Numbered from the stretch's first letter, positions 24,524-36,827 are shown. The stretch is DNA of 64,000 nucleotides from Latrodectus hesperus (GCA_037975125.1 JAJQOW010000014.1:19361484-19425483), one strand, 5' to 3'. Numbers and translations are program-made. The notes: generated by a model not told the origin, from the sequence alone.

Positions 24524-24754
24524 GGCAAAGGTGCCGTATAATCCATGCACCAAATTCTGAGATTGGCGATTTTTTGGCGGATTTTCTTACGTATCTGGCA
24601 ACTCTGTTTTTGTCACGTCATATAAATGGATACCTATAAGAATTATGAGGAAAATTCTATTTCTGTAACCCTAGTATTTACGTCATCTTGGCAACATTTC
24701 TTCATCGCCAAAAAATTCAGAATTTGGAATCATGGATTATACGGCTCCTGTGCC
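24524..24754. mobile_element. Palindromic MITE, copy 1
   Basis: A 231-bp element with inverted ends: GGCAAAGGTGCCGTATAATC on the left and, read inverted, GGCACAGGAGCCGTATAATC on the right. The inverted similarity extends about 40 bp inward. An 8-bp target duplication, CAAAGTTG, flanks it at 24516-24523 and 24755-24762. No coding capacity. The 8-bp duplication suggests hAT or a related superfamily, but the termini do not let me name one. Confidence 0.85.
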
Positions 24755-24938
24755 CAAAGTTGAATTAAAAATCTCTGAATTTCTTCTTGATTTCAAACCG
24801 GAGTGTCACAAATGCAAATTACAAAGCTTCTGCGTAAGAAATCTTGTGCAGAAGACTGCTCAATTTTTGTGATTTTTTTTAAACTGTATATTGCGGAAAT
24901 GCTTGCTAAATTGAAGAAGGATAAGTTAACATTTTGTG

Positions 24939-26930
24939 TTTATTAACCATAAAATGGTTGTTGTTTTTTTCGTTTTAGTTGTAATCATGGCTACATCACT
25001 TTATTACAATTCTCATTGATTGCAAAATATCCATGACGTCAGATAACGTTTTATCTACATGAAATCGCATTGAGACGGCGTGGTCAATTCGACCTGTCGA
25101 TAGATTTGCTGCCTGCCTTCACATCACATCTGGGCGACAGCAAACAAGGCGAAGTTCACCATCAAATATCTGGGAATATTGTCGAAGTTCATTTTATTAA
25201 TAAAATGGGTTAGACTATACTTGAGGGTGCCCCTTGAATTCTCGCCAAGTTTATCACCAAGCTGGGCAATGTTGTTCTATTTATGGTAACCCTAAACGTT
25301 ATTCTGAAATCCATTCACGGTTCTGATTGGTTTTCTTCTCAGGATAAATTTAAGCAATATCTGTAAGTGCTATTAAAGAATTCTGTGTACCTCAAAGTGA
25401 GGATATTCCAGTAAAATAAAGTGAGTACATTTTTTTCTTTTTTAGGTGCTTACTGCATTATTTTTGAAATTTCAGGAACAAGTTCAGTATCCCCATACAC
25501 TGATTTCTCGCCAAATCTGGTAATCGTTGTTTACGTTGTAGTGTTGCCGATTTCAGCTTTTCTTTTTATTGTAGTGTTGCCAAATTTAGTTTTTGTTACT
25601 ACTTTTATTTTTTCGTTGCCAGATTCCGTTTTCCTCGTGTTTTAAATAATTTTTACATCATATATGTGCTTTTTTTTAGTAGCAATAGCTTTTCTAGTTT
25701 CACTTCGAGAACTTTCTTTGCTAATTGTTCTACATTTTAATTGGTAGTCATTTTAATTTCGTTTACATTTGCTGCTGGAATCAGTGGATTTCCCGCTGTT
25801 GTGTTTCGTTGTCGCCAGTGTCCACACATGGTAAATTTTTTTTATGATTTCTTTTTCATTAATATTTTTATTTGGTTTAATTTTAATACATATATTTTTT
25901 ATTAAAAGATATATTTTATTTTATATATTTAAAGCCGTTAAATATTCTTTTTTCCTTATTTCGTTTTCTTAATTTATTATCATCTTTTTATTTTTTTAAT
26001 TACTTTATTTTTTGTTTTAATTTAAAATGTCTCATATTCAAAATGTTGTTGAAAAATATCAACAAATTATTTTAGCAAAAAGTAAAGATAATAATGATGG
26101 ATTATTGTTCAGGATTCCAAATTATTAATTAATTTAGGATTCGCAAATATTAATTAATTTTTTAGCGGAAATTGGATTTGGAGAAGGTGTAATTATTTTA
26201 TTTAAATTCTATTACTTACATGTATTTTTTTATTGTATTCGTGTTTCCTTTTTATTTACTTAAAATGTTTTTTTTAAATTTCAAAAAATGTGTATATTTG
26301 AAAAATAAGTTTTTGGATGCTTTTTTTTTTAAATTTTATAAAGTGTATATATTTAGAAAAATATTTTTGCATGCTTTTTTTGTAAAATTAGACAATTATT
26401 TTTACTGAAATGTGACACTGGTGACAAACGAATAAAATGTCGAAATAAATATACCAATCGGCATGTCAGCTTAACTTCATATCAAGTAAGTCCATTATTT
26501 ATATTTATTTTCCTTTTTAAATTTTCTGAAATGATTATTTTTCGATCGAACTCAGGGAAATTTCCCGTTTAAATAAACGCTCGCCTAGCTTGGCGACAAA
26601 AAAATTCGCCGCGTCGCCAAGTGTATGGGGATACTGAACTTGTTCCAAATTTCATTGTGTTTTGGCCTCCATTACTGTTTGCACAGCGTTCTGCGCGAAC
26701 AGGATTGACGCCAAACGAAAATCGCCAATCTCGCCAAAGGGCACTATCAAATATATTTTTACCATAAAATGATTTGTTATATAAGAAAGCATCGGTTAGA
26801 GAAGCCGTTTTCCATTGATTCAAGTCTTTGACAATAGGACAGAAGAAACATCAAAATGAAAAAGACAAAATAAGACATCCACTTTATAATTAACTTAAAT
26901 CGGCAAGGTCGATTTAAATATTTAAAATTT
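24939..26930. repeat. Dispersed repeat, copy A (interrupted)
   Basis: The left part (24939-25207) and right part (26764-26930) align in order with one continuous sequence at 39881-40305. Shared landmarks are TATTAACCATAAA, ATCCATGAC.TCAGATA, GAAGTTCACCATC, GTCGAAGTT, AAGCATCGGTT and ATTGATT. The two halves are separated by a 1.56-kb insertion. The family of the older repeat is not identified. Confidence 0.75.
25208..26763. mobile_element. 1.56-kb DNA element nested in an older repeat
   Basis: Comparison with the empty site at about 40140-40150 bounds this insertion. ATAAAATG is present on both sides (25200-25207 and 26764-26771) but once, as ATAAAACG, in the uninterrupted copy: an 8-bp target duplication. 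The ends are inverted repeats of about 29 bp with roughly 70% identity; GGT...GGGTGCCCC on the left matches GGT...TAGTGCCCT on the right when inverted. Inside is another inverted pair (GGAACAAGTTCAGTATCCCC at about 25478 and its complement near 26630). No transposase frame is seen, so it is non-autonomous. Confidence 0.75.
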
Positions 26931-28066
26931 TTTTAATTAATAGAATTCTATTATGACAGAAACAGTTTTGAAGCTTTATACTCGTAGGCTTATAGCTCGC
27001 ATTGAGTAAGATTGAATTTTTTCACAAAACTCGGCAAAAATTTAGAACACCATTTTTGTGGTATACTATACAGTTTTCATAGAATTCTAAATTAATAATT
27101 GCAGTATCAGTAAATAGTCTCTTTTAAATCGTAAGACTAATACCTTGTTTAAGCCAACATTAAATTGTTTATAATTTTTTTAAAAAGGCTGAATGGAAGG
27201 AGTCGAGATGAAACTGATGATGTGAGAGATCCTAATTTTAAATATGATCTTTTAATATTAATTCAAACTAGGTAGTAGCAGTCTGGTAGAAAAACCAGAA
27301 ATTCTAGAATACCTTTGTAATTTATTGAATTTAATTAGGCCGTAAATTATTTAGAAAGAAGGATTAATTACAAAATATTTTTATTGACATTTTCAGGATA
27401 TCTGTCTATGAATAGATGCTGTCAAGTTTTCCATAAAGGACACTATCTTAACAATTACAAAAAAGGGAGGTTTGAAAGCAATCTTTTCTTAAGCTTCAAG
27501 ATATATGATTTTGTCGCATAACTGTAGGATAAAAAAATGGATTTTGTTACCAACATCCCAACTTCAAATACTGAAATAAGATTCCCCCGTACTCTTTAAC
27601 TAAGTTTTCAGGAGATCAATTTAAATATAATCCTTTGATGGAGCTTCAAGAATGTTTTTCATTTTAAACGTGTTTCCATATAATGATGTTATGGAAATGG
27701 ATTTTCATAGTCAATTGAAGTTTTCGCGATTTGCTAATTGGAATGTGAATACAATTTTTTGAATTGTGAGACTTATTCAAAATGTTCAGAATAGACATTT
27801 TAAAGTAATTCGGAATTTCTTATATTCAAGTGATCATTCATGCATTCAAAATTCTAAAAATTAAAGTATAGAAACATTTTCACTTTTTACACACACCCCA
27901 ATCTACATATAGTCCTTGGCATACTCTCTGTGCTGATGGAAGTTCAATAGTTCAGATATGTCAAAAAATTATGTTGTGATTTCTTTGTCTCCTATATGAC
28001 TGAATGTTAACTAAGCAAACTGTTAAATAAGCTTAATTTCTGGATCAAATGCGGGAAAACATTATG
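26931..28066. other. AT-rich spacer
   Basis: Nothing recognised. Confidence 0.5.
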
Positions 28067-28207
28067 CAGCAGAACTCCAATTATCCGAATCATTTTCAGA
28101 ATTTCAGAAAAACAAATTAGTGTGAAGATTTTTCATCTTCATGAAATAAAAAAATGAAAAAAGGGGAAAAGTTCACGGGAAAAAAAAGGTAAGAAGAAGA
28201 GACTGAT

Positions 28208-28520
28208 GTGTCACTTGAAGAACTTAGAAACATTCTTTTGAAGACTCCTGGACGTTCAGAAGTTTGTGCTGAAGACATAGTAGAATGGCTTATGAATGAG
28301 ATTCTAGATTTCAAACTGCAAGTAATGGTAAAATTATTTAAAGAGTTGATTAAGAAGATGACCTTAATGCCCAAGTTAAAGCAAACACGAGACCATCAGA
28401 TAAAAAAGCATCTTCCAGCTTTGAAACTGCCTTGAAGTGGATAGAGCATCAGCTCGAGTGGGACCATTTGCAAATTCTCACTGTCAAGCAACTCAGCTGC
28501 TCGAAAACGGATGAAAATTG
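28208..28520 (+). pseudogene. Tigger-like transposase C-terminal relic
   Basis: The frame 28208-28435 reads VCAEDIVEWLMNE, like the (T/A)EEDVxEWL segment after the DDE domain in Tigger/jerky-type transposases. After a frameshift near 28405 a second frame reads SSFETALKWIEHQLEWDH and then QILTVKQL, resembling the A-LETALxWxEQQ...LLxxKRL tail of the same family. There is no catalytic domain. Position inside Tigger-type termini supports the call. Confidence 0.5.
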
Positions 28521-28623
28521 TGAAACAGCTTCTTCCTCTTCTCCTTAGAATTGGGTGTGTATGTCATTGGGCACCTCTGCTTTTATCAGCATTTTGTACC
28601 ATTAACTCCAAACCCAATGTTTC

Positions 28624-28830
28624 CTAGTTCCAGTTGCTCGGGTCACCCACTTTATTAATAAAGTCCGATAACCCTTTAATGCAGTCTAGGTGTAACTCTC
28701 TAGTATGGATGATGCCTAAAGAAGTTAATCTAGGGAGGGAAAGAGCCTCGCATTCATAAATGATATGCTCTGCCGTTTCCTCTTTTGTATGACATTTCCA
28801 GCAGATAGGGTCTTGCTGAAACAGTCCCAT
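28624..28830 (-). pseudogene. Retrotransposon C-terminal fragment with CCHC-like motif
   Basis: On the minus strand the frame reads CWKCHTKEETAEHIIYECEAL, a Cx2C...Hx4C motif typical of the extreme C terminus of arthropod non-LTR retrotransposon ORF2 proteins. It ends with a natural-looking stop after DPSNWN. It differs from the 9.9- and 17.0-kb relics, so it is a second LINE family. Upstream reverse transcriptase sequence is absent. Confidence 0.6.
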
Positions 28831-29111
28831 ATGGTCAGAAAGTCAGTCATGCTAGGGATAGCTTCCTGACTTTCACCAGAAGAAGATGGTTTGGAGGTAA
28901 TTTCTACCTCAAGTGAAGGATTCATTACTGCCCCTTCACTAGATTGCCTCTGTGTTCCCTTGTCTTTTTTAGCAAGGTCTACTACAGAGGCATCACCTGC
29001 AAATGCAGAAAGGATTGTTATTTCTTGTGTCTTTTCAGCCACAAGATAACAATTAATAAGCTCAGGTAATATAAGTCCACCCAGCATTGCCTGAGTTTCT
29101 GGGCAAGGCAA
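28725..29111 (-). pseudogene. Unassigned 128-codon minus-strand frame in the LINE insertion
   Basis: This open frame overlaps the start of the preceding fragment in another frame. It is rich in Ser, Glu and Lys, with no motif I can name. It lies inside the GC-elevated nested insertion and probably represents frameshifted retrotransposon coding DNA. It is unlikely to be a host gene. Confidence 0.3.
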
Positions 29112-29430
29112 ATTACTCTAGAAGTTTGCCAGGCAACTAGAGGCTCCGTTAAGACACCAATACCGCGGTGCCAATTAGCCCTAGGCACGGATCGCATAAC
29201 ACCAGGGTTTACGGGAGCTGGTTCGCAGCCTCTGATTCTATATTCAAGGCTATCCTGTCATTCCTACAGGACATTCGGCGATCCACCAGCAGGCGCGTCG
29301 GCAGGTGGTGGATCGTCAAATGTCCTGTGAGCTGCTCAAGCCCCAGGAAGGTACGCGTACACCCTGGTTCCAGGGTGAAAAAGCTTACTCTTATCAAGAT
29401 GTTCAGCAAGCAATGACATCCACTTGTAAT
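29112..29430. repeat. GC-rich part of the nested insertion
   Basis: Notably GC-rich. It contains an inverted repeat in which GACATTCGGCGATCCACC (about 29271) and GGTGGTGGATCGTCAAATGTC (about 29306) are largely complementary around GCAGGCGCGTCGGC. It may be untranslated retroelement sequence (inference). Confidence 0.45.
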
Positions 29431-29712
29431 TCTATACATGCATGATGTTTTAATGAATAACACTTGTAAGTAAATTAACATGTATTGCTTTATCATTTAA
29501 TTGATTAAAAGCTATTTTTCTTTAACTATATGTAGCATTTCTTCCATTTTTTCAACATACAATAATCAATTAAAATGGTATTAATATGTTTTAATATAAT
29601 TAATATAAAATGGAATATATAAATTTTTTTCGAAAAAATCCACCTACCTGAATTTCTTATTATTCGAACGGGGTTAGTCTTATTTGATTCGGATGATTGG
29701 GGTTCTACTGTA

Positions 29713-32700
29713 ATTTTGGCGACATATATTTAGAATAATGTATGCTAGTGTTATGTAGCTGTTTTTATTTTATAGATAAAAATAATAAAATATTTATGTA
29801 ATAAAATGTTTTAACTATCCCTTGATACTTTAATAACCTGATTTATTGCAGTGTAAAAATAGCTCTTGTATACTGTCCATTCACACTGCATATAGTATAA
29901 TAGAACTATTACCTTAAGGCATACTGTTTTTATATAACAATCTATTCTTTCCAATATAAAACATTTTGCTTAAATATTATCCTCTTATCATATGATTATG
30001 ATAATTCTAACGCCGAGGCTAGTCTAGTTAAAATCGCACTATTGGAAGGATCAGATTTATCATCAATCTTTTCACAATGAATGTTAAAAAAATTATTTTA
30101 GATTTAATTGATTTTTTAATGAAAAAATTGCATTAAAAATAAGAAAAGTTAAAACACTTAAAAATTTTAACATTTAGATTATAATTTTTAATTCCAAAAA
30201 TGTGTAATTTACCGAAATTTTTGAAATTAATTAAAACGTGACATTTTGATGTATATTTCTTTTCTACAGAGAACATAATTGTGAATTAAAAGAAAATAGT
30301 GGAAGAGAGATTGTAATGAAAGAGAAACCATAAAGATTCTGGTTGAAGAGAATTGAAAAGTGAAATGACATTGCGTGCCACTATCAGGCGTAGTAAGAAT
30401 GAGATGAATAAATGATAGTAAAAATGCTTTTGTGTGCCAAAGAGAAAAAAAAACAAATAACTGTAACTTTGTTATTTAGATTCGCTTTCTCAAAATCTGG
30501 ATGAAAGCCAAAAATTTTCGTTGAGACAAAAAACCGAAATGGGAAGATGTTTCCGGGAATCGCTCGTAAATAACTATTAAATAAGGTGAGGATAACAAGG
30601 AAATATGAAATGTTAACAACTAAAGTAATTTGTCTCATTATTTTTTGTCTAATCATGAAGCGGTAAATGGGAACTACTAATGATTTTTAATTAATACTTC
30701 TTGTTTTATCCCTTTAACACCCTTAATGGCAATTTGAATTGCAAAACTTCTGTTAATAAAATTAATGTTTTTAGTTAATGAAATTCCCACACATATCGGA
30801 GATTAATTCATTTAACTCTTTAATACGCAATTAAGATTAACATTGTCGAACTCATTCATTCATTTATTTAAAGAATATGAATCTCATTATTAAACATTTT
30901 GAGGAGAAAAATCTCTCATTCATTTTATTTCTGTATATAAATAATTCAATTAAAATTCTGCTCTCACATTAAAGAGTTATTAATCTGATAGTTCTTGTTG
31001 TTAATTAAATACATTTGGACAAGCCAAGCTAGCTATGCTATTGGCTATGCAAATTTAAGTCAGTAAGTCTAATTAAATTTAACTATTAAATCTTATGTTT
31101 AACAGGAGCACCACGAAGGTGAAAGTACGACTTTGCTCTAAGTTTCTCCGATAGATGGCACCACCAGAGGATCCATTCCCTCAATTTCGACTTTGATCTT
31201 GAGGGATGACAGTTCTTAATAATGTTAATATTATCATCTATACATGCTTTTCTTTAATAACCGAAAAATGCATCAACAAGAAATTTAATTTGTATGTAGC
31301 AGCAAAATATTTTGTTCATGTTATATGGAGTAAATTTAAGTAAAATTTGAAAGAGATTTGAACTTAAGTAATCGATATAGTAATTCTGTTGGTATTTGAA
31401 AATTAGCTTTCAATTAGTCCGAGAAAGGTCCCTCTTTATATGAAAGAAAGCTAATTCAATGATAAAACTGTTCCTCATTCAAAATGCTAAATGATGATTT
31501 TGAACGAAAACATGCTATAATAAACGTACAACAGCTGTGCATCAAATATAAATCTTTGTTAAACAATATGTTCAATTGTTTTCTATCCGTCTGAAGGTAC
31601 TATATAAATACCCAGGCTTTAAAGCATTCTCAAATTTTCAAAATAAAAAACCTATTTTTAATGTTAATTTTATCATTAAAACTGCCTATATTTTAATCAA
31701 TAATTTGTGTTATTAACTATGGAACCACTTTTATTTTACCATTAAGAGATAAATATATATATAATATAGCTTCACATACAATAAAACATTTTGGAATCTG
31801 ATACTGTAAAGATAAATTTTAATAACTTAAAATTAATATTTTAAGGCAATAATCAGTAACCTTTCAGGAAAATTATGAAGTATTTATTATTATTTTTTTT
31901 TTACTAAAATGAATAAAATGAAATAACTCCAACCCACTTACCAATCAAGTAGTTAATAGTCAAATTATTAGTATCATTTCATTGTGTATTTCAATTTATA
32001 GATTATTATAAATAAATGTTATGAAGAAATCCGATTGTACATTTATTGGTATTAATGTATAATATTACTTTTCATAAAAGTTAGAAAGAACGGGAATAGA
32101 CTTCTACACAATTCTTATAAAAATGTACATAACTGTCTATAATTAACGTACATAAAAAGTACCAATAACATTCTCTAAGAAGAAAAAATGAAGGCAAAAC
32201 ATTCTATTTTCAATTTTGTAATTATTTTCTTCTTCAAATATTGAATTGTTTTAAATTGTCATGCTCTGTTATTATATGTAGAGAGAGAGAGGGAAACATA
32301 TATGGGTAAACAATACTAGCACTTATGCAATACTCTTCCGCCTAAAGTGCTTAAAAGCCCATAGAGGACCTAAAGAGAAGATAAAAAGAGAGGCATGAGT
32401 TCGTGATCAATCAATTTCAATAAAAGTTATGATAGAGTACTCTTCAGTAATGGACTTTCGCTTCAATATGCAGTTTTGAAAGAAATCGTGGGTTACTTAT
32501 CTAAATTTTATACACATTGATTTCGTGGGGTGAAATTTCTGAAATGAATTTTGTTGCATCAAACTAAAATTTACAAAAAGACGTCATAGATTTTTATTCT
32601 TTGATTTACCCCATTTGTAAGAGAACTGATTCGATTAAGAACAATAATTTATAACTGCCTCCTAACAATAAAAACACCAAAGCTCAATTTGGGAATTGTA

Positions 32701-33843
32701 CCCACACAAACAGTTAATCTGAAATCCAAATCGCTTACTATTGAGACACTAATTTGTTGCCTTTTGTCTGATAATGACGAAAATTGATGTGAGTGGGAGT
32801 CTTTAAAATGCTAACGTGTATGAGAGAGTAATTACTTTTAGCTAATTGAATTTCCTTTGCACCGCTTAAATTCTGATGGAAACCGAAATGCTTCAATTTA
32901 TTCTTATTGCATTATACGATCTTGACTAAAATTACCTAGGGAAATTAGAATTCAGAATTTTCATTGAAATTTTATATAAAAAAAGAAATTACTAGTTACT
33001 TTGATCTATTATAAGTAATATGTGAAGAGTGACGTGATAAGTATTCAATACTTTGCTAATGAATAAAGATAAATCTAAAAATAATCTCATAAATTTTTAT
33101 TAAATATAAATTAAAAAAAATTAAATTTTTATGTAAAGAAAAAATTCCTTATCCTATCAATATTTTTTTAATTTGATATTAATATAAAAAAATCCCTTAT
33201 TATTTTACAAATCATAAAATGACTTTAAAAAAAGACTTAATACGATTTTCAACAAATTATAAAAATAGATTTCTGTATATGTTAATGTCAGGTACTCTGA
33301 TTTTTCTCTTTTCATATCCTAAATATTTTTGTTATGATGGGAATCATTGCATAAGTTTATTAAAATTACTATATTAACACACACATACAACTGAAATTTA
33401 TTTCAAAACCAAAACAACTTAACTATAATAGGAAAGGCTCTTTCAAGTCAAAAAACAATAAATTGAGCAGAGACTTAAATGAAAAAAAGATAATGAATAA
33501 TAAGAAAAGTATTTGTTCCAGTATAGCTAAGAAGTTCCATAATATTCTTCCTAAATAAATGATTTTATATCATGTAATAAGCCCATCTTACTCAATTAAT
33601 AAAATGAGAGTAAATATGTGTAGGAGCGTTTTGTCATTTCTTGAAATTTTATAATAGGCAAGACTCAGCAGTAAAGGAAGAACAGTCACAAAATCTCAGA
33701 GATATACCATTATTTGATCAATGCACAAGAAATAATACTAAAAAATGAAGAAATTGGAATCGAATACCACTGTAATCCAACATATTATGTATAAAACTAC
33801 CATTCATAGCATTTCTGTGCAAAGCCAAATCCAAACCCAAATG
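29713..33843. other. AT-rich spacer
   Basis: About 4 kb with no recognised gene. A small GC-elevated patch at about 31085-31210 (with GATGGCACCACCAGAGG) and a short GA run at 32280 are the only irregularities. Confidence 0.5.
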
Positions 33844-33851
33844 TCTTAGAT

Positions 33852-34485
33852 CAGGGCTTCTTAAACTATGGGTCGCGACCCCATTTGGGGTCGCGTAGCA
33901 AAGTTCTGGGGTCGCGAGAGATAAAAATACAATTAAACAGAAAATGTTTTTAACTTGTAAAATTATTGTTATAAAGATAAAATAACAATTATCGTAGATA
34001 AATATATCATAAAATCTTCTAGTTCGGAAAGATTGTTTGTACCTGCATTTCTATTAAGAGTATTATAATACTCTTAATAGAAATGCAGGTACAAACCGAA
34101 ATGATTTTGAAACCGAAACCGAAATGATCCTGAGAAATATTATCAACAAAATTTCTAGGTATTATTGCTGAAGAAACTATATAAACATTTCGTTTTATTC
34201 TCATTTAGCCATTGTTTGATTGTGAACGAAGTGCATGTTATTCCGAATTTGCCAGTTTAATAATAATAAATACAATTTTATAATTTTTTGTGCAATTTTT
34301 AATTTTAGATTTTTGTATGTTTCAAAACGAATTCTAAACTTATATATTTTTATATGTATATTGTTACCTAATAAATAAATCATCAAAAAATATTAATTTA
34401 TTTTTTCTTTTATATTTGTATGGGGTCGTCAAGAAACTCGCAATCATAAATGGGGTCGTGAATTACAAAAGTTTAAGAAGCCCTG
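33852..34485. mobile_element. hAT-like non-autonomous element with internal palindrome
   Basis: The ends are CAGGGCTTCTTAAACTATGG and, inverted from the right, CAGGGCTTCTTAAACTTTTG. A perfect 8-bp duplication, TCTTAGAT, flanks it at 33844-33851 and 34486-34493. GGGGTCGCG and GGGGTCGTG motifs recur near both ends. Ends and target-site length both fit hAT elements. The 634-bp interior has no recognisable transposase and includes a perfect 62-bp palindrome at 34035-34096. Confidence 0.9.
34035..34096. repeat. Perfect 62-bp palindrome
   Basis: Thirty-one bases starting GTTTGTACCTGC are followed immediately, with no spacer, by their exact reverse complement ending GCAGGTACAAAC. The first base outside on each side breaks the symmetry. 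Perfect spacerless palindromes this long are normally unstable, so this one is recent, maintained, or an assembly artefact. Confidence 0.95.
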
Positions 34486-34493
34486 TCTTAGAT

Positions 34494-35869
34494 CAATAGA
34501 TGCCTTACAATCAGGACATTGTGCCTCAATTGACATTGAACAATTCGTGCGAACACTGATCATTACGCTAAAGTCTCCCAACCATTACATGGAAATTATT
34601 TTTCCATGTGATTGTTGATGAGGCAGATGGTTCCATTAATATCATAACCATAATATCCCTGTTTTTAAGCAGAATAGTATAGCGAGTATCACTCGTGGTT
34701 GGTCTGGTGTCTCCTCCAACGTCTACCAATTTTACATTCAGTAATTGTTTCTTGGATAGATCTCATATGATGACATAGCTTTTAAAAAACTACAAGCGAC
34801 TCAATTGGAAATAATTCTTCCTCGGCTGAATTCAGAAATATACTTGGATGATTCTCGCTAAGAATACTGAAGCTTCAAACGATTTTTTTTTTCACTAGAA
34901 AGCAATTTAAATTCGTCTAAATGGTAATTTTCTTATGTTTTATATTCCATTTATAAGAAGAGCTTTATTACTCATGAGAAACATCTAGGCTGAAACTGCA
35001 ATCATTTGAAACTTTCCTAGTGCTAATTTCATATGTTTTGGGCTATTCGTTCTTAGTATTGTTAAGGTTTTTTTTCGAGGAGATGAGAATGTTATTATTC
35101 AGAAGTAAAGAAGATTTTTTTTTAATTTTATTCATAATTCTCTCTGTCACAATGAATATAATTACTTTAGCTTAAAGCTTTTAAGCAGGCTAAGAAAATA
35201 TAAAGCTCCTCTATAATCCATATACGAAACACAATGACTTTCAGAGCTGCTAACTCAAGAGTCTAACTCTTTATTTTTCTGTCAACTGACTGCTTAGATG
35301 AGACAGATACTTATTCCTCTTCAGTACAAGCCTGGAATTTCCTAGAACATTCCTATAGTAAGCCTATAGAAACTCGGCTCCTATTACTCCTATTTACTGG
35401 AAGCTTAAAAAATGTTGACTTATTTTTTTCATCTCTAAAGTCTAAGTCACCAAAGTCACCAAGTTACAAAAAGTGTCCTCAAGCTATCTTTAGATTATTT
35501 CTCTGCTCAAAAAACACTATTTTTACAGAATAAACATTGTTTAAACAATAATTTCACAAACACGATGGATGAAGACGATTTCTATAGTCGCATTGTAGTT
35601 AGACACTTAAATGAAAAGGAAAACTTGATATTATTTAAAATAAATTATCTGTCATTTATTTCTAAATATATTTAAAGTTAATCTGTACAATTCATTAAAG
35701 ATTTGTTTGAAATTATAGTATACTGTACTCGAAAAATGTATAAAAAACATAACAAATATTACAAGATACAGAACAGAAAATTTTCCAATTCTGTATTGAT
35801 ATCTATTCAAAATTCTTATAATATAGCTGAGTTATCGAAAAATTTCGAAAAATTTCAGTTGCAGATATT
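34494..35869. other. AT-rich spacer
   Basis: Nothing recognised. Confidence 0.5.
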
Positions 35870-35877
35870 TTTGCATT

Positions 35878-36111
35878 GGAACAGATGCCGTATAATCCAG
35901 GATGGTAATTCTGATTTTTTTTTGGCAATGAAGTAATGTTGCCAAGATGACGTCTTGTGACGTGTTGTCAAAATAGAATATTCTGCATAATTCTTATAAG
36001 TTTCCATATCTATGACACAATAAAAACCTGGTTGCCAAATACATATGAAAATCCTCCAAAAAAATCACTAAACTCAGAATTTGGCATCCTGGACTATGCG
36101 ACATCTGTGCC
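35878..36111. mobile_element. Palindromic MITE, copy 2 (opposite orientation)
   Basis: Same family as 24524-24754 but inverted. The left end GGAACAGATGCCGTATAATC and the strings TGTTGCCAAGATGACGT and CATAATTCTTATA match the reverse complement of copy 1. The flanks TTTGCATT (35870-35877) and TTTGCAAT (36112-36119) form an 8-bp target duplication with one mismatch. More diverged than copy 1. Confidence 0.82.
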
Positions 36112-36629
36112 TTTGCAATTTATGTAATACGAAATCTAAATAAAGCACTTTAGTACTTAACCAAGAGTAATAACTGTTAGTTGGATATTATAAAATATTG
36201 TAAAATATGGTAATATTATAAAATATGAAAATAAGACCCCCAGATATGAAATACTGAATAGCATTGCGAAACTCTGTCACTAAAATTAAGAAAGGAACAG
36301 TAAAATTAACACAACTTGAGAAGAAGTTAATTTAAAGCAACCAAGTTTGCATATCTATAATGGACAATGGGATGCGAAAGCAATTCAGCTCTAAAATATT
36401 TGCAAAGCAATACACAGAGCTGTGTAATATGATATTATATAAAAAACCGATTCATTTTAGCTGTAGCTATCTCTTTCGTTGCATTAGATACCAAGTTTTT
36501 GTATTGTTTATTTCATACCTTTGTTCCAAATTTCTGGAAATGGCATGAGTAATATGTACACTGGTATGCAATCAATTGCATCTACTCTGATTAACGACCT
36601 TCATATGTTGCACAGGGCTTAAATGGCCA

Positions 36630-36825
36630 CCATTCAATCATCAAATGTTTCTGGAATTGCTTTCAAAAGGAAGATAAGTGTCATGAAGACTTGGTAGTGG
36701 ACATCTTAGAATTACTACTACCCAAGAGAACCATTATCTTTGTCTGCAAGATTGGCGTTATAGGAAGAGTTCAACCCATCAACTGGTTTTGAGAGTTGCA
36801 GGATCATTAGGAATACATACAAAGT
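36630..36825 (+). pseudogene. Tc1-like transposase N-terminal fragment
   Basis: One plus frame from about 36711 reads ITTTQENHYLCLQDWRYRKS followed by STHQLVLRVAGSLGIHT. This resembles the TTxxEDRYL...ARRxRxxTAxQLxxxL...G segment just before the second helix-turn-helix of Tc1-family transposases. Sequence before it is frameshifted. The similarity stops at about 36825, where a GC-rich block of a different kind begins. Confidence 0.55.
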
Positions 36826-36827
36826 GG

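Larger units (their letters stand above)
28067..29710 (+). mobile_element. Tigger/pogo-like element with a nested LINE fragment
   Basis: The left end is CAGCAGAACTCCAATTATCC and the right end, inverted, is CAGTAGAACCCCAATCATCC. These are near-identical termini of the CAGTxGAACCCC kind seen in pogo/Tigger elements. TA follows the right end (29711-29712); the left flank reads TG, a likely mutated TA. Between the ends are remnants of the C-terminal transposase (about 28208-28520) and a minus-strand retrotransposon piece (about 28624-29430) that interrupts it. The DDE catalytic core is missing, so internal deletion preceded or accompanied the insertion. Confidence 0.72.

Noticed and set aside
25421..25645. 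74-codon hydrophobic ORF
   Set aside because: It lies inside the nested 1.56-kb non-autonomous element. Hydrophobicity follows from T-rich composition.
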